Positions 8,465-15,763 of a stretch of DNA of 64,000 bases are shown one piece after another (the first letter of the stretch is position 1; every line of letters starts with the position of its first letter). Source of the DNA: Sporolactobacillus vineae DSM 21990 = SL153 (GTDB lineage: Bacteria > Bacillota > Bacilli > Bacillales > Sporolactobacillaceae); contig NZ_KB899046.1 in the NCBI RefSeq assembly GCF_000377985.1, positions 1 through 64,000 of the forward strand. The letters are read 5' to 3'. A program made the position numbers and the translations under genes. The notes beneath the pieces were generated by a model. The model saw only the letters and a list, made by a program, of their open reading frames with translations, searched no databases and was not told the origin of the DNA.

Positions 8465-8614
8465 TCAGCGTTCCGCAGGTACCGCACATTTCTGGTTGGC
8501 AACACCGCAGGACGTCTTGCAGGCTGACTGGCAGGATGTCATACACTCGCCGCGTCCGCCATGCTTTACTGTGTCTTTCAGATTCATTGTATTCAAGGTG
8601 ATGATTCGTCTCAT
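8465..8614 (-). CDS. scfA: SCIFF ranthipeptide precursor, variant with five cysteines
   Basis: 49 residues: leader MRRIITLNTMNLKDTVKHGG, then a core with Cys at 24, 28, 32, 36 and 43 in the pattern ECxxSCxSACKTSC. The SCIFF family is named for six cysteines. Here the first is replaced by Arg21 (CGC, one base from TGC), and the residue after Cys36, usually Thr, is Gly37. In the clostridial CteA peptide the enzymatic thioether is, as I recall, between Cys32 and Thr37. The ATG at 8614 follows AGAGGTTGTGCGCG and gives the usual family length; an earlier in-frame start at 8668 would add an untypical extension. The maturase follows 72 bases downstream. The function of SCIFF peptides in cells is not established. 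Confidence 0.88.
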   Translation of the reverse strand: MRRIITLNTMNLKDTVKHGGRGECMTSCQSACKTSCGVANQKCAVPAER

Positions 8615-8775
8615 CGCGCACAACCTCTTTTTGAAAAAAATTTTAGTAACTGTCCGGATGCGCTGCATCTCCGAACCTAATATTTTTATTATATAGGGGA
8701 AAAATGGATTATTGATGTGATCTATGACATAGAAAAATAAGAAAATGCGGCTTTGATGAGAGAATCAGCAGGCAA

Positions 8776-9114
8776 TCATGAAAAGAGTATGGTATGTATC
8801 AGCTTAAGACAGGAATCCAGGACATGCGCAGGGGCTTTCTCCTTAAATTGAAAGCTGCGGGCATGCCAGTCCAGACTTTTTACCTGATCGGCAAAAATAA
8901 CACCATGCAATTGCGATTGCTCAGGTAATTGAACTTCGAACGGATAGCCTTTCCTCTGCGATGTGATCGGGCAGACGATGGCAAAATGGGTTATCTGGTT
9001 AAAAGATACCGGTGATAAGACAATGGCCGGCCGCTTACCCGCTTGCTCGTGGCCGGCCTGTGGTGTGAAATCAAGGGAGACAAGATCTCCGCGATCCGGG
9101 ATGTATACCGTCAC
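8776..9114 (-). CDS. mazF: MazF/PemK-family mRNA endoribonuclease toxin
   Basis: 112 residues with MazF family marks: N-terminal PDRGDLVSLDF, KRPAIVLSP near 27-35, and VCPITSQRKGYPFEV. These are the strands that build the RNA-cutting groove with its conserved Arg and Thr. It starts with a GTG that overlaps the antitoxin stop (GTGA), as usual in such operons. MazF cleaves mRNA at short motifs when the labile antitoxin is lost. This is the EcoMazF/ChpB-like branch rather than the NdoA of the alr-sigB region, judging by PQAGHEQAGKRP; that is inference. Confidence 0.88.
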   Translation of the reverse strand: MTVYIPDRGDLVSLDFTPQAGHEQAGKRPAIVLSPVSFNQITHFAIVCPITSQRKGYPFEVQLPEQSQLHGVIFADQVKSLDWHARSFQFKEKAPAHVLDSCLKLIHTILFS

Positions 9115-9347
9115 AGCAGTTCCTCTCCTTCTTTTCCTGTGATGGCTTCATCATGGCGATTTTCAGAGGTTACTTCAGAGAGGAGTTCTTTAAGAGATGG
9201 ATCCTTCTTCTGCGGTTTTAATACAATCGTCTCATCCTGTACTGAGAGAACCAGTTCAGTCCCCTTATAAATACCCGCGGTTTCAGCGATCGTTTTGGGA
9301 ATCCGCACAGCCAGGCTGTTCCCCCACTTTTGCACCTTTGTCGTCAT
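9111..9347 (-). CDS. mazE: MazE-family antitoxin
   Basis: 78 residues. The first 45 form an AbrB-type swapped-hairpin DNA-binding domain (KVQKWGNSLAVRIPK, then an IYKGTELVL strand). The tail is acidic and flexible, as needed to thread into the toxin. The ATG at 9347 is chosen because GGGGGA stands seven bases upstream; an earlier in-frame start at 9371 lacks one. A near-palindrome at 9394-9414 upstream is a likely autoregulatory site. Confidence 0.88.
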   Translation of the reverse strand: MTTKVQKWGNSLAVRIPKTIAETAGIYKGTELVLSVQDETIVLKPQKKDPSLKELLSEVTSENRHDEAITGKEGEELL

Positions 9348-9393
9348 TTGGAATTCCCCCTTTGATTCCAATATACCACCTCATTCCTGCAAT

Positions 9394-9414
9394 TGTATAC
9401 ACTTAGTATATACA
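9394..9414. promoter_or_regulatory. Near-palindromic operator upstream of mazEF
   Basis: TGTATACACTTAGTATATACA equals its own reverse complement at 18 of 21 positions. It lies 47-67 bases upstream of the mazE start and contains TATACT and TATACA boxes that could serve as a -10. Binding by MazE or MazEF is inferred from the family habit of autorepression. Confidence 0.6.
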
Positions 9415-9441
9415 TCGTGACGTGTCTTGATGCCATCATGA

Positions 9442-9483
9442 AGAACAGCCCTGCAGTCAGATGACGCGCTGCAGGGCTGTTCT
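9442..9483 (-). terminator. Hairpin after fabZ
   Basis: AGAACAGCCCTGCAG and CTGCAGGGCTGTTCT form a perfect 15-pair stem with a 12-base loop, ten bases from the fabZ stop. The tail is poor in T, so it may also protect mRNA or act from both sides. Confidence 0.7.
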
Positions 9484-9492
9484 GAATTCTGT

Positions 9493-9924
9493 TTATTCCG
9501 CCGGTTTCAGGGCGAAGATCATTTCGGCTTCGCAGGCGACTTCGCCGTCAACGGAGGCGACGCCTTTCGCTTTGGCGAATCCGGAGCGGAAACGAAGGAT
9601 TTCCGATTCGAGCTTCAGCTGATCGCCGGGGCGGACCTGGCGTTTGAAGCGGCACTTGTCGATGCCGGCGTACAGCGTCAGCATGTTCTTCGCGGTGCCG
9701 GCATGCAGGACGGCGATGCCGCTGACCTGGGCGAGTGCTTCAACGATCAGGACACCCGGCATGACCGGATAATCCGGAAAGTGGCCGGCGAAAAACGGTT
9801 CGTTGGCCGACACATTTTTGATGCCGACGGCGCGTTTGCCATCTTCGACTTCCAGCACTTTGTCGACGAGCAGCATTGGATAACGGTGCGGCAGAATCTT
9901 TTTAATTTCATCAATCGATAACAT
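9493..9924 (-). CDS. fabZ: 3-hydroxyacyl-ACP dehydratase FabZ
   Basis: 143 residues, the normal length. It dehydrates (3R)-hydroxyacyl-ACP to trans-2-enoyl-ACP in fatty acid elongation. The signature [11 protein letters not shown] is at 11-21, the catalytic His48 is in [14 protein letters not shown], and the Glu-bearing helix VEALAQ follows. The ATG at 9924 follows GAGAGGGG. The position at the end of the mbl-flhO-flhP block matches B. subtilis, where fabZ was called ywpB. Confidence 0.95.
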   Translation of the reverse strand: MLSIDEIKKILPHRYPMLLVDKVLEVEDGKRAVGIKNVSANEPFFAGHFPDYPVMPGVLIVEALAQVSGIAVLHAGTAKNMLTLYAGIDKCRFKRQVRPGDQLKLESEILRFRSGFAKAKGVASVDGEVACEAEMIFALKPAE

Positions 9925-9960
9925 CTATGTATTCCCCTCTCTTAACCTGAACAGGCGGTA

Positions 9961-10305
9961 TTATGTCCGGACGAAGTCAAGAATATGCTGCCAGGTGGCC
10001 GGATTGAAGACTTCCCACGGATTGCCGTGGCCGAGAACGCCGTAGCCGAACATGGCGCCAAGCAGCATCACAATCGCCGCGATGCTGATCAGCGCAATCA
10101 GCCGCTGCCAGATCGGGAAGCGGCGTTTATGGTAATTGAAAAACGGATTGTACACCGGCGGCTCTTCAGGGCGGCCGGTGTCTTCGTTTTTCTCCCGGAC
10201 GGCCTGGGCCGCCCGGCTCACCAGTTTTTTCTTCTTTTCCAGCCGGGCTTTGCGGATCGATTCACGGGTCTCCCCGCCCGACTGATTGTTCTCATTCTCT
10301 TCCAT
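9961..10305 (-). CDS. EpuA-family small membrane protein
   Basis: 114 residues. A charged N-terminal half rich in Lys, Arg and Glu is followed by one membrane helix at about 62-84 and the C-terminal motif YGVLGHGNPWEVFNPATWQHILD. That motif (GYxVxGxGxPxxVFxxxTWxHIxD) is typical of the EpuA family (PF11772), which databases often mislabel as an RNA polymerase beta subunit. The ATG at 10305 follows GGTGATC; a GTG at 10317 is possible but lacks a ribosome site. It lies directly after flhP. The function is unknown; the streptococcal relative was named for its place upstream of endA. Confidence 0.8.
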   Translation of the reverse strand: MEENENNQSGGETRESIRKARLEKKKKLVSRAAQAVREKNEDTGRPEEPPVYNPFFNYHKRRFPIWQRLIALISIAAIVMLLGAMFGYGVLGHGNPWEVFNPATWQHILDFVRT

Positions 10306-10323
10306 CTTACAGATCACCGTCCG

Positions 10324-11163
10324 TCAGTGCAGGATGCTGTTCACCAGTCCGGACATCTGATCCCTCATCGTCAGTGATCTGGCGTTCAGCTGGTAATTGC
10401 GCTGCAGATTTATCAGTTCGCTCATTTCTTTGGTCAGATCGACATTGGCATTTTCCAGTTTGCCCTGATTCACTGAATTATTTCCGGCGCCGACCGGCTG
10501 GACGACCTGGTTCAGACCGATGCCGAGCCGGCCGAGATTCTGCAAGGTGTAAAGCCCGTTTCCCTGGCTTTCGAGCAGCTGGGGGCGAAGAATCGTCACG
10601 CGGCCAAGGCGGCCGGCATTGACCCTGTTACCATTGCGCATGATCGCCGTGATCGTGCCGTTGCCGCTGATCTGCAGATCGTTATAACCGGCGGGCAGAC
10701 GGATCGGCCGGCTGTTCTGGTCAAGCACAGGGTCGCCGCTCTTGGTCACCAGGTTCAGCACGTTCGGGTTCTGCGGATCAGCCTGAGCGTTGAACGCGCC
10801 GGCACGGGTATAGGCAACACCGCCGTTCACGCCGATCAAAAACATCTGGTGGTCGCTGCTGAGGGCGACGTCAAGCGGATTGTTCGTCGCCTGGATGCTG
10901 CCTTCCGACAGATCAAGCTGCGTGTCGCCGATCCGCGTACCGGAACCCGAGCGGATACCGGCCGGCGTCAGCCGGGCCCCGCTATCGACGGTGTCCCCGT
11001 TCCGGTCGATGTTATTGATCTGCTGATCGAGCAGATCGCTGAACTGGGCGTTGCGGCTCATATATCCGGTTGTTCCGACATTGGCAATGTTGTCGGCAAC
11101 GGTGGCCAGCTGCTGCTGAATCTGCGACAGGGTCACTGCGGTTGCCATCATCTGACGTTCCAT
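10324..11163 (-). CDS. flhP: Flagellar basal-body rod protein FlhP
   Basis: 279 residues of the FlgG/FlgF rod-protein family. The N-terminal heptad helix contains the rod signature region (QLATVADNIANVGTTGYMSRNAQF). The middle is beta-rich (GSIQATNNPLDVALSSDHQMFLI). The C-terminal helix NVDLTKEMSELINLQRNYQLNARSL packs against the first in the filament axis. In Bacillus FlhO and FlhP build the distal rod. The ATG at 11163 follows AGGTGGCAAG. It is preceded by flhO in the same orientation. Confidence 0.92.
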   Translation of the reverse strand: MERQMMATAVTLSQIQQQLATVADNIANVGTTGYMSRNAQFSDLLDQQINNIDRNGDTVDSGARLTPAGIRSGSGTRIGDTQLDLSEGSIQATNNPLDVALSSDHQMFLIGVNGGVAYTRAGAFNAQADPQNPNVLNLVTKSGDPVLDQNSRPIRLPAGYNDLQISGNGTITAIMRNGNRVNAGRLGRVTILRPQLLESQGNGLYTLQNLGRLGIGLNQVVQPVGAGNNSVNQGKLENANVDLTKEMSELINLQRNYQLNARSLTMRDQMSGLVNSILH

Positions 11164-11316
11164 CTTGCCACCTGCTTTCTTCTGCGCGAAAGATGTGCGC
11201 GTTGCCCCACTGTCTGTAAAAAGTGTGCCTGATCATGAGGCGGTGATCCGGGTAAAATGAAGTTCATTTCAAGCCGGAATTATCTGGCCGTCCGGCGAAC
11301 ATTTTATCAAAAAGGT

Positions 11317-12126
11317 TTATGGATTACGGCCGACCTGGGTGACAGCCTGGTTGAGTGCGTTGTCTTCGATCAGCATCATCTTCTGGTTGGCTTCGAAGAC
11401 GCGGTAGGCTTCCATCATGTCGGTCATCGTCTGTTCGGCGTTGACGTTGGATCCTTCCATGTAACCCTGGCGGATCTGGAAAGCGACGTTTGCCCGGCCG
11501 GCTGCGGCGGGCAAAGCGGCGTTCGTACGGAAGAGACCGCTGCCTTCCTTGACCAGCCGGTTCGTGTTGGCCGCGTAGCTGACAGCGATCTGCCCGGCTG
11601 CGGTGCCGTTAGCGGTAATCGTCCCGTCGGCTGCGACCTGAAACTGATCGGACGGGAGCCGGATCGGCTGGCCGGCGGTGTTCAGTACGGTATCGCCGTT
11701 TGCATCGGTCAGCCGGCCGTCCGGGCTCAGCGTGAAATGGCCGCTACGCGTGTAGCGCAGGGCGCCGGCGGGTGTCCGCACATTAAAGAGCAGGGCACCC
11801 TCCTGTGCTCCGGTCTGCGGATTGACGGGCAGCTGTGCGGTGACCAGGGCCACATCGGTGGATTTACCGGTCTGGGTGAGCGTCCCCTGGGTAAAATCCG
11901 GAATCGTCTCGTCCTGATAGACACCGGTTGATACGTCTCCGACACGGGCATTCCGGGGCGGATCGCCGCCGAGGCGGCTGATCAGCATCTCCGGGAACGT
12001 CCGGAGGGTGCCCTGGTCCTGCTTATATCCGGGCGTGTCGATGTTGTTCAGATTGTTGGAGAGCATGTCCATCTGGCGCTGCTGGGCGATCATTCCGGCT
12101 GTCGATGTATAAAGTCCGCGGATCAT
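11317..12126 (-). CDS. flhO: Flagellar basal-body rod protein FlhO
   Basis: 269 residues, FlgG/FlgF family: MIRGLYTSTAGMIAQQRQMDMLSNNLNNIDTPGYK-type N-terminus, of which the rod signature MDMLSNNLNNIDTPGYK is the most telling part, and a C-terminal NVNAEQTMTDMMEAYRVFE helix. The ATG at 12126 has AGGTGA seven bases upstream; an earlier GTG at 12135 lies inside that ribosome site. With flhP it shows that the organism is, or recently was, flagellated. The 150-base gap before flhP holds no gene. Confidence 0.92.
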   Translation of the reverse strand: MIRGLYTSTAGMIAQQRQMDMLSNNLNNIDTPGYKQDQGTLRTFPEMLISRLGGDPPRNARVGDVSTGVYQDETIPDFTQGTLTQTGKSTDVALVTAQLPVNPQTGAQEGALLFNVRTPAGALRYTRSGHFTLSPDGRLTDANGDTVLNTAGQPIRLPSDQFQVAADGTITANGTAAGQIAVSYAANTNRLVKEGSGLFRTNAALPAAAGRANVAFQIRQGYMEGSNVNAEQTMTDMMEAYRVFEANQKMMLIEDNALNQAVTQVGRNP

Positions 12127-12183
12127 GTGCGTCACCTGCCTTCTTTGTTTTGTCCGGTGCGGATACGCGAAAAGCGCAGAGCT

Positions 12184-13185
12184 TTAATTGGCTTTGCGCT
12201 TTGGCAATTTCTCAAGGTGTTCGAGCATTTTTCCGGCGCCCTCAACGACGCAGGTCATCGGGTTCTCGGCGACAACGACCGGGACCTTCAGCTCGCTCTG
12301 CAGGAGCTGGTCGATGCCGTGGAGCTGGGCGCCGCCGCCGGTCAGCATGACGCCGCGGTCGATGATATCGGCGGAGAGTTCCGGCGGTGTCGTTTCAAGC
12401 ACATTTTTTGCCGCGCGGACGAGGGTGCTGATCGAATCGGCCAGTGCCTCTTCGACTTCACTGGAGTGGATCGTCAGTGTCTTCGGCAGGCCGGTTACCA
12501 TATCGCGGCCGCGGATGTCCATGCTTTCGTCACGGGCATCTCTGAAAACCGTACCGACATTGATCTTAATCTGTTCTGCCGTCCGTTCACCGATGAGCAT
12601 TTTATATTTTTTCTTGATATAGTTCAGAATTTCCTGATCGAACTTGTCGCCGGCCAGTTTGATCGACTGGGAGGTTACGATGTCGCCCATCGACAGGACG
12701 GCGATGTCGGTCGTGCCGCCGCCGATGTCGATGACCATGTTGCCGCTCGGCTGGAAAATATCCAGGCCGGCGCCGACTGCCGCAACTTTCGGCTCTTCTT
12801 CAAGGTATACCTGTTTGCCGCCGCTGCGTTCCGCTGCTTCTCGGATCGCTTTCTGTTCGACAGATGTGATGTGCGTCGGCGTGCAGATCAGAATTCTCGG
12901 CTTGGTCAGAAAACCGCGCACATGAATTTTATCAATAAAGTGTGTCAGCATCATTTCTGTAATTTCAAAGTCCGCAATAACGCCGTCACGCAGCGGACGG
13001 ATGGCCACGATATTGCCTGGTGTACGGCCGACCATGCGGCGGGCTTCTTCACCGACCGCCAGGAGCTGCTTGGTTTCTGTATCCAGTGCGATGACGGACG
13101 GTTCATTCAGGACAATGCCCTGACCTTTCACATAAATAAGAACGTTTGCCGTTCCAAGATCTATTCCAATGTCTTTTGAAAACAC
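12184..13185 (-). CDS. mbl: MreB-like cell shape protein Mbl
   Basis: 333 residues of the actin-fold MreB family. The phosphate-1 loop is DIGIDLGTANVLIYVKG, phosphate-2 is IDIGGGTTDIAVLS near 160, and the adenosine motif GVMLTGGGAQLHGID is near 285. It forms membrane-bound filaments that guide sidewall peptidoglycan synthesis. Its position between spoIIID and flhO identifies it as Mbl rather than MreB. The start is GTG at 13185 after GGGAGGATAACACG. It ends in a short basic tail. Confidence 0.95.
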   Translation of the reverse strand: MFSKDIGIDLGTANVLIYVKGQGIVLNEPSVIALDTETKQLLAVGEEARRMVGRTPGNIVAIRPLRDGVIADFEITEMMLTHFIDKIHVRGFLTKPRILICTPTHITSVEQKAIREAAERSGGKQVYLEEEPKVAAVGAGLDIFQPSGNMVIDIGGGTTDIAVLSMGDIVTSQSIKLAGDKFDQEILNYIKKKYKMLIGERTAEQIKINVGTVFRDARDESMDIRGRDMVTGLPKTLTIHSSEVEEALADSISTLVRAAKNVLETTPPELSADIIDRGVMLTGGGAQLHGIDQLLQSELKVPVVVAENPMTCVVEGAGKMLEHLEKLPKRKAN

Positions 13186-13426
13186 CGTGTTATCCTCCCT
13201 GTCAAAATACCTGATCCATTAGCCCGAAGGCCGAACTTTTCCCATTCATTAGTTCATTTTATCATAAATAGTTTCAAACAGGGAGACGTCCGATCAATCG
13301 GTTCATTAAAATTTTCTAATCGTGGGCGGGCTGTGTCGGAAGCGGAAAATAGGCGGTGTAGACTGGAAGGATAGGATTAGGTTCCGGATGCTCTGGCTGT
13401 CCTTTATGAGGCGAATGGCCGGCCGG

Positions 13427-13696
13427 TCAAATCTGGGCTGCCTGTTCTGTGCCTTTCTGGTATTTCAGCCGGGTCGCCTCCCCTCCCCGAAGATGCCGGA
13501 TGGATTTGTGGTAGTCAAGGACATCTTTTACCGCGTTGGCCAGTTCGGGATTGATGTTGGGCAGGCGCTCGGTCAGATCCTTGTGAACCGTGCTTTTCGA
13601 AACGCCGAACTCCTTGGCGATGACCCGCACTGTCTTCTTCGTCTCCACGATATGCTTCCCAATCTTGATCGTCCGTTCTTTGATGTAATCGTGCAC
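13427..13696 (-). CDS. spoIIID: Sporulation transcriptional regulator SpoIIID
   Basis: 89 residues. The helix-turn-helix TVRVIAKEFGVSKSTVHKDLTERLP lies at 22-46, followed by a basic C-terminal helix (DYHKSIRHLRGGEATRLKY) that also contacts DNA. SpoIIID acts in the mother cell as activator and repressor of sigma-E genes and helps sigK expression. The start is a GTG at 13696 after AGGAGG. Location directly upstream of mbl is as in B. subtilis. Confidence 0.95.
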   Translation of the reverse strand: MHDYIKERTIKIGKHIVETKKTVRVIAKEFGVSKSTVHKDLTERLPNINPELANAVKDVLDYHKSIRHLRGGEATRLKYQKGTEQAAQI

Positions 13697-13885
13697 ACGA
13701 CTCGCCTCCTGATGTTATGAAGATGCGACATGCGAATTCTGTGGAGGGAAAACGGAAACCAGGCCGCTCACTTGTTCCAGCCCGCCGCGCTCACCTCAAA
13801 ACCCCGTATGTGAGTTTGTAACATCTTATTAAACGAGTTCTTTTTATATGCCGAAAAAGTCAAGTGGGACAAGGGATGCAGAGAT

Positions 13886-14089
13886 TTTCGGGTGAACTCT
13901 GCGGCAGTTCGGGTGAACTTCTTGTGGTTTCGGGTAAACTCTTGATTTCCGGGTGAACTTTTTCCTGATTCGGGTGAACTTCTTGTGGTTTCGGGTGAAC
14001 TCTTGATTTTCGGGTGAACTTCTTCCCGATTAGGGTGAACTTCACGGCGGGTCGGGTAATCTTTTCTCCGGTTCGGGTCAACTTTTTTA
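13886..14089. repeat. Tandem repeat array 3 (TTCGGGTAAACTTT family), 10 units
   Basis: Ten units with CGGG (one AGGG) at 13889, 13910, 13931, 13950, 13971, 13992, 14011, 14032, 14053 and 14074. Steps are 21 bp apart from two 19-bp steps, each after a CTTGATT spacer. The last unit runs straight into the stop codon of the NERD gene (14087-14089), and no intrinsic terminator separates them. The spacers TGCGGCAG, TTGTGG, CTTGATT and TTCCCGA recur in array 4. The remaining bases of the gap before spoIIID show nothing else. Confidence 0.92.
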
Positions 14090-15103
14090 AAAGTTCCTTT
14101 TGATTGATTGGTAATATTGATCGATCCATTCATATGTGGGAGATTCATAGTAAAGTCCTGAGCCTGTTCCGCTGCCTTTTGGGCGCAGTCCCATTTTCTT
14201 CAGTAAATATTTGATGATTTGCCGATCATCCAGGCGGAGCCAGTTGCGCGCCTGTTTATTGGTGATTGTGGCACCGCGGAGCAGGAAATAATCAAGCAGC
14301 ATCGGTATGTGGGCAGTTCGTGAGCTGTGGCCGCAGCATCGGCAGGCCCAGGCGGCAAAGATGCGGTTCATGGTGTAAAGATGGCAGCGGGGACAACGGA
14401 CACCGCGCTGCAGAGTCTCAAACGGAATGTGGTATTTGGTCAGTGTGTCGTGCGGCGGGTCGGTGTGCTCCTTAATGAGCAGAGACCCGATATGCGGAAC
14501 TTCATCGGTAATCCGGGAACTGTTCTGATATTTTTTCTCGAGGATCTGGATTTTCGAAATGACCTGTTCCGTGTGCAGAACCCTTTCGGCGACATCACGG
14601 GAGCGGCCGGGGTTTTCAATGATCGTCGCCGGGTTGGAGAAAGTCACAAGTGTTTCGAGCGGAATCCGGGGCAGACCGTGATCGTTAAGCCACGCGAGCA
14701 GCAGTTGGCGGTGGCGGGCGACCTGGATCAGGGGATTGGAGAAACCGCTGCGTTTATTGCCAAGTGTGCGGATCATCTGACGCCCGCTCGGTTCAAAAGT
14801 AAGCGTACCGGAATAATTTTTTGCTTCGATAATAAGGGCGAAATTCTCGAGGAAAAGAAAGGCATCCATCTGAAAGGTGTGCTCAAGCACATTTTCACGA
14901 AGGTCATAAAGAATGCGGCAGGCACTGCCGGACAGTGTGCTAAGATAATAGGCAAGGTTCTGCTCACCCAGCCAGCCGGCATGATAGCTGGAGAGATCAT
15001 CGTCGATCCTGGCATAATCGCTGCTGCCGGGCGGCAGATGGTCGCGCAATGCCTGAACAGCGAGCAGCCGCAGAGGCATATGTTGTTGTTTAAGGATTTT
15101 CAT
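14087..15103 (-). CDS. NERD-domain protein with zinc ribbon and C-terminal HTH-like region
   Basis: 338 residues. Residues about 40-150 fit the nuclease-related NERD domain (E in GWLGEQNLAYYL, D in FQMDAFLFL, E-K in IIEAKNYSG), which resembles the PD-(D/E)XK fold. Then comes a four-Cys zinc ribbon (CPRC and CRCC) near 235-260, and a region near 275-325 (NKQARNWLRLDDRQIIKYLLKKM) that resembles a winged helix. NERD proteins are common in Bacillales and their substrate is unknown. The ATG at 15103 follows AAAGGAGG. The stop codon touches repeat array 3. It stands alone, divergent from a small membrane protein gene. Confidence 0.8.
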   Translation of the reverse strand: MKILKQQHMPLRLLAVQALRDHLPPGSSDYARIDDDLSSYHAGWLGEQNLAYYLSTLSGSACRILYDLRENVLEHTFQMDAFLFLENFALIIEAKNYSGTLTFEPSGRQMIRTLGNKRSGFSNPLIQVARHRQLLLAWLNDHGLPRIPLETLVTFSNPATIIENPGRSRDVAERVLHTEQVISKIQILEKKYQNSSRITDEVPHIGSLLIKEHTDPPHDTLTKYHIPFETLQRGVRCPRCHLYTMNRIFAAWACRCCGHSSRTAHIPMLLDYFLLRGATITNKQARNWLRLDDRQIIKYLLKKMGLRPKGSGTGSGLYYESPTYEWIDQYYQSIKRNF

Positions 15104-15211
15104 CAAAGACCTCCTTTAATCGTAGTAACTTTTAAGAAGTTCTTTCCCGCGGGATCCAATTCCTGCCGGCATTTTCAAACATTGTGTGACATCATCGCGG
15201 AGGTAGCAGAA

Positions 15212-15538
15212 ATGGATCTATTATGGCTGATTCTTTCACTGGTCGGGCTGGCGTTGTTCCAGTCATTGCTGTTCCTGGCTCTGTTTTTCAGCACACTGCT
15301 GCTGAATAAACGTTTGTTTAAAAAGCATCCGGGTGTCCGGATGCTTCTGACTGCTCTATTTATCACAACGTTTTTGAGTATGGCCATGACATTCGGCTTC
15401 GGCTGGTGGCTGCTCGCGGCAACGCATACGGCACACGCAGCATGGCTTGCACTTGTTCCTCCGGTGAGCAATTTACCCGGACTTTATGTAATCATTACGC
15501 GGCGCAAAGGTTTACTCGAAAACCCGCGGCAGGATTAG
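15212..15538 (+). CDS. Small membrane protein, unknown
   Basis: 108 residues with three probable membrane helices (about 3-27, 42-68 and 72-90) separated by a short basic loop (LLNKRLFKKHPG), and a basic C-terminus (ITRRKGLLENPRQD). I do not recognise the family. The ATG at 15212 has GGAGG eight bases upstream, which supports real translation. It is divergent from the NERD gene with about 108 bases between, and convergent with murQ. No function can be assigned. Confidence 0.65.
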   Translation: MDLLWLILSLVGLALFQSLLFLALFFSTLLLNKRLFKKHPGVRMLLTALFITTFLSMAMTFGFGWWLLAATHTAHAAWLALVPPVSNLPGLYVIITRRKGLLENPRQD

Positions 15539-15543
15539 CGTGA

Positions 15544-15577
15544 GAAAAGGAGCTGCCCCCATCACGAGACAGCTCCT
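15544..15577 (-). terminator. Intrinsic terminator of the PTS-murR-murQ operon
   Basis: On the minus strand AGGAGCTG and CAGCTCCT form an eight-pair stem followed by TTTTC. It lies about 65 bases beyond the broken reading frame that follows murQ. Confidence 0.7.
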
Positions 15578-15643
15578 CCGAAATCCGATGCTTTTACATA
15601 CTTTCCTCCGAGATAAACTGATCAGTCAGCTTCTTCCGTTCTT

Positions 15644-15763
15644 TCAGGAAAACCTCTTTGCCTCGATCAGGCTCCAGGCGGCGCCGGGGACAGCACCGGC
15701 CGCGATCAGCCGGCTGAGCCGGTCCCGGATCCGGGCATCCCATGTTTCAATTGCGCAGGGCAC
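15644..15763 (-). pseudogene. Truncated serine beta-lactamase-like fragment behind murQ (amiE/ybbE remnant?)
   Basis: A 39-codon frame begins with GTG at 15763, inside the end of murQ, behind a full GGAGGT site ten bases upstream. It reads RIRDRLSRLIAAGAVPGAAW and then SLIEAKRFS before TGA. The pattern of a short amphipathic helix, then VPGAAWSLI, is how the serine beta-lactamase/DD-peptidase-like family begins. In B. subtilis such a gene, amiE (ybbE), belongs to the murRQP operon. No catalytic SxxK follows. I read it as the stump of a gene lost after murQ; a small unrelated peptide cannot be excluded. Confidence 0.5.

Noticed and set aside
7299-8696. 465-codon plus-strand frame
   Set aside because: Antisense shadow of scfB and scfA, whose products match known families.
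13886-14089. CRISPR array
   Set aside because: Core of about 14 bp with spacers of about 7 bp, spacers recur between arrays, and no cas genes are present.
14327-15538. 403-codon frame on the plus strand
   Set aside because: Most of it is the shadow of the NERD gene. Only the last 108 codons, which have their own ribosome site, are accepted as a gene.
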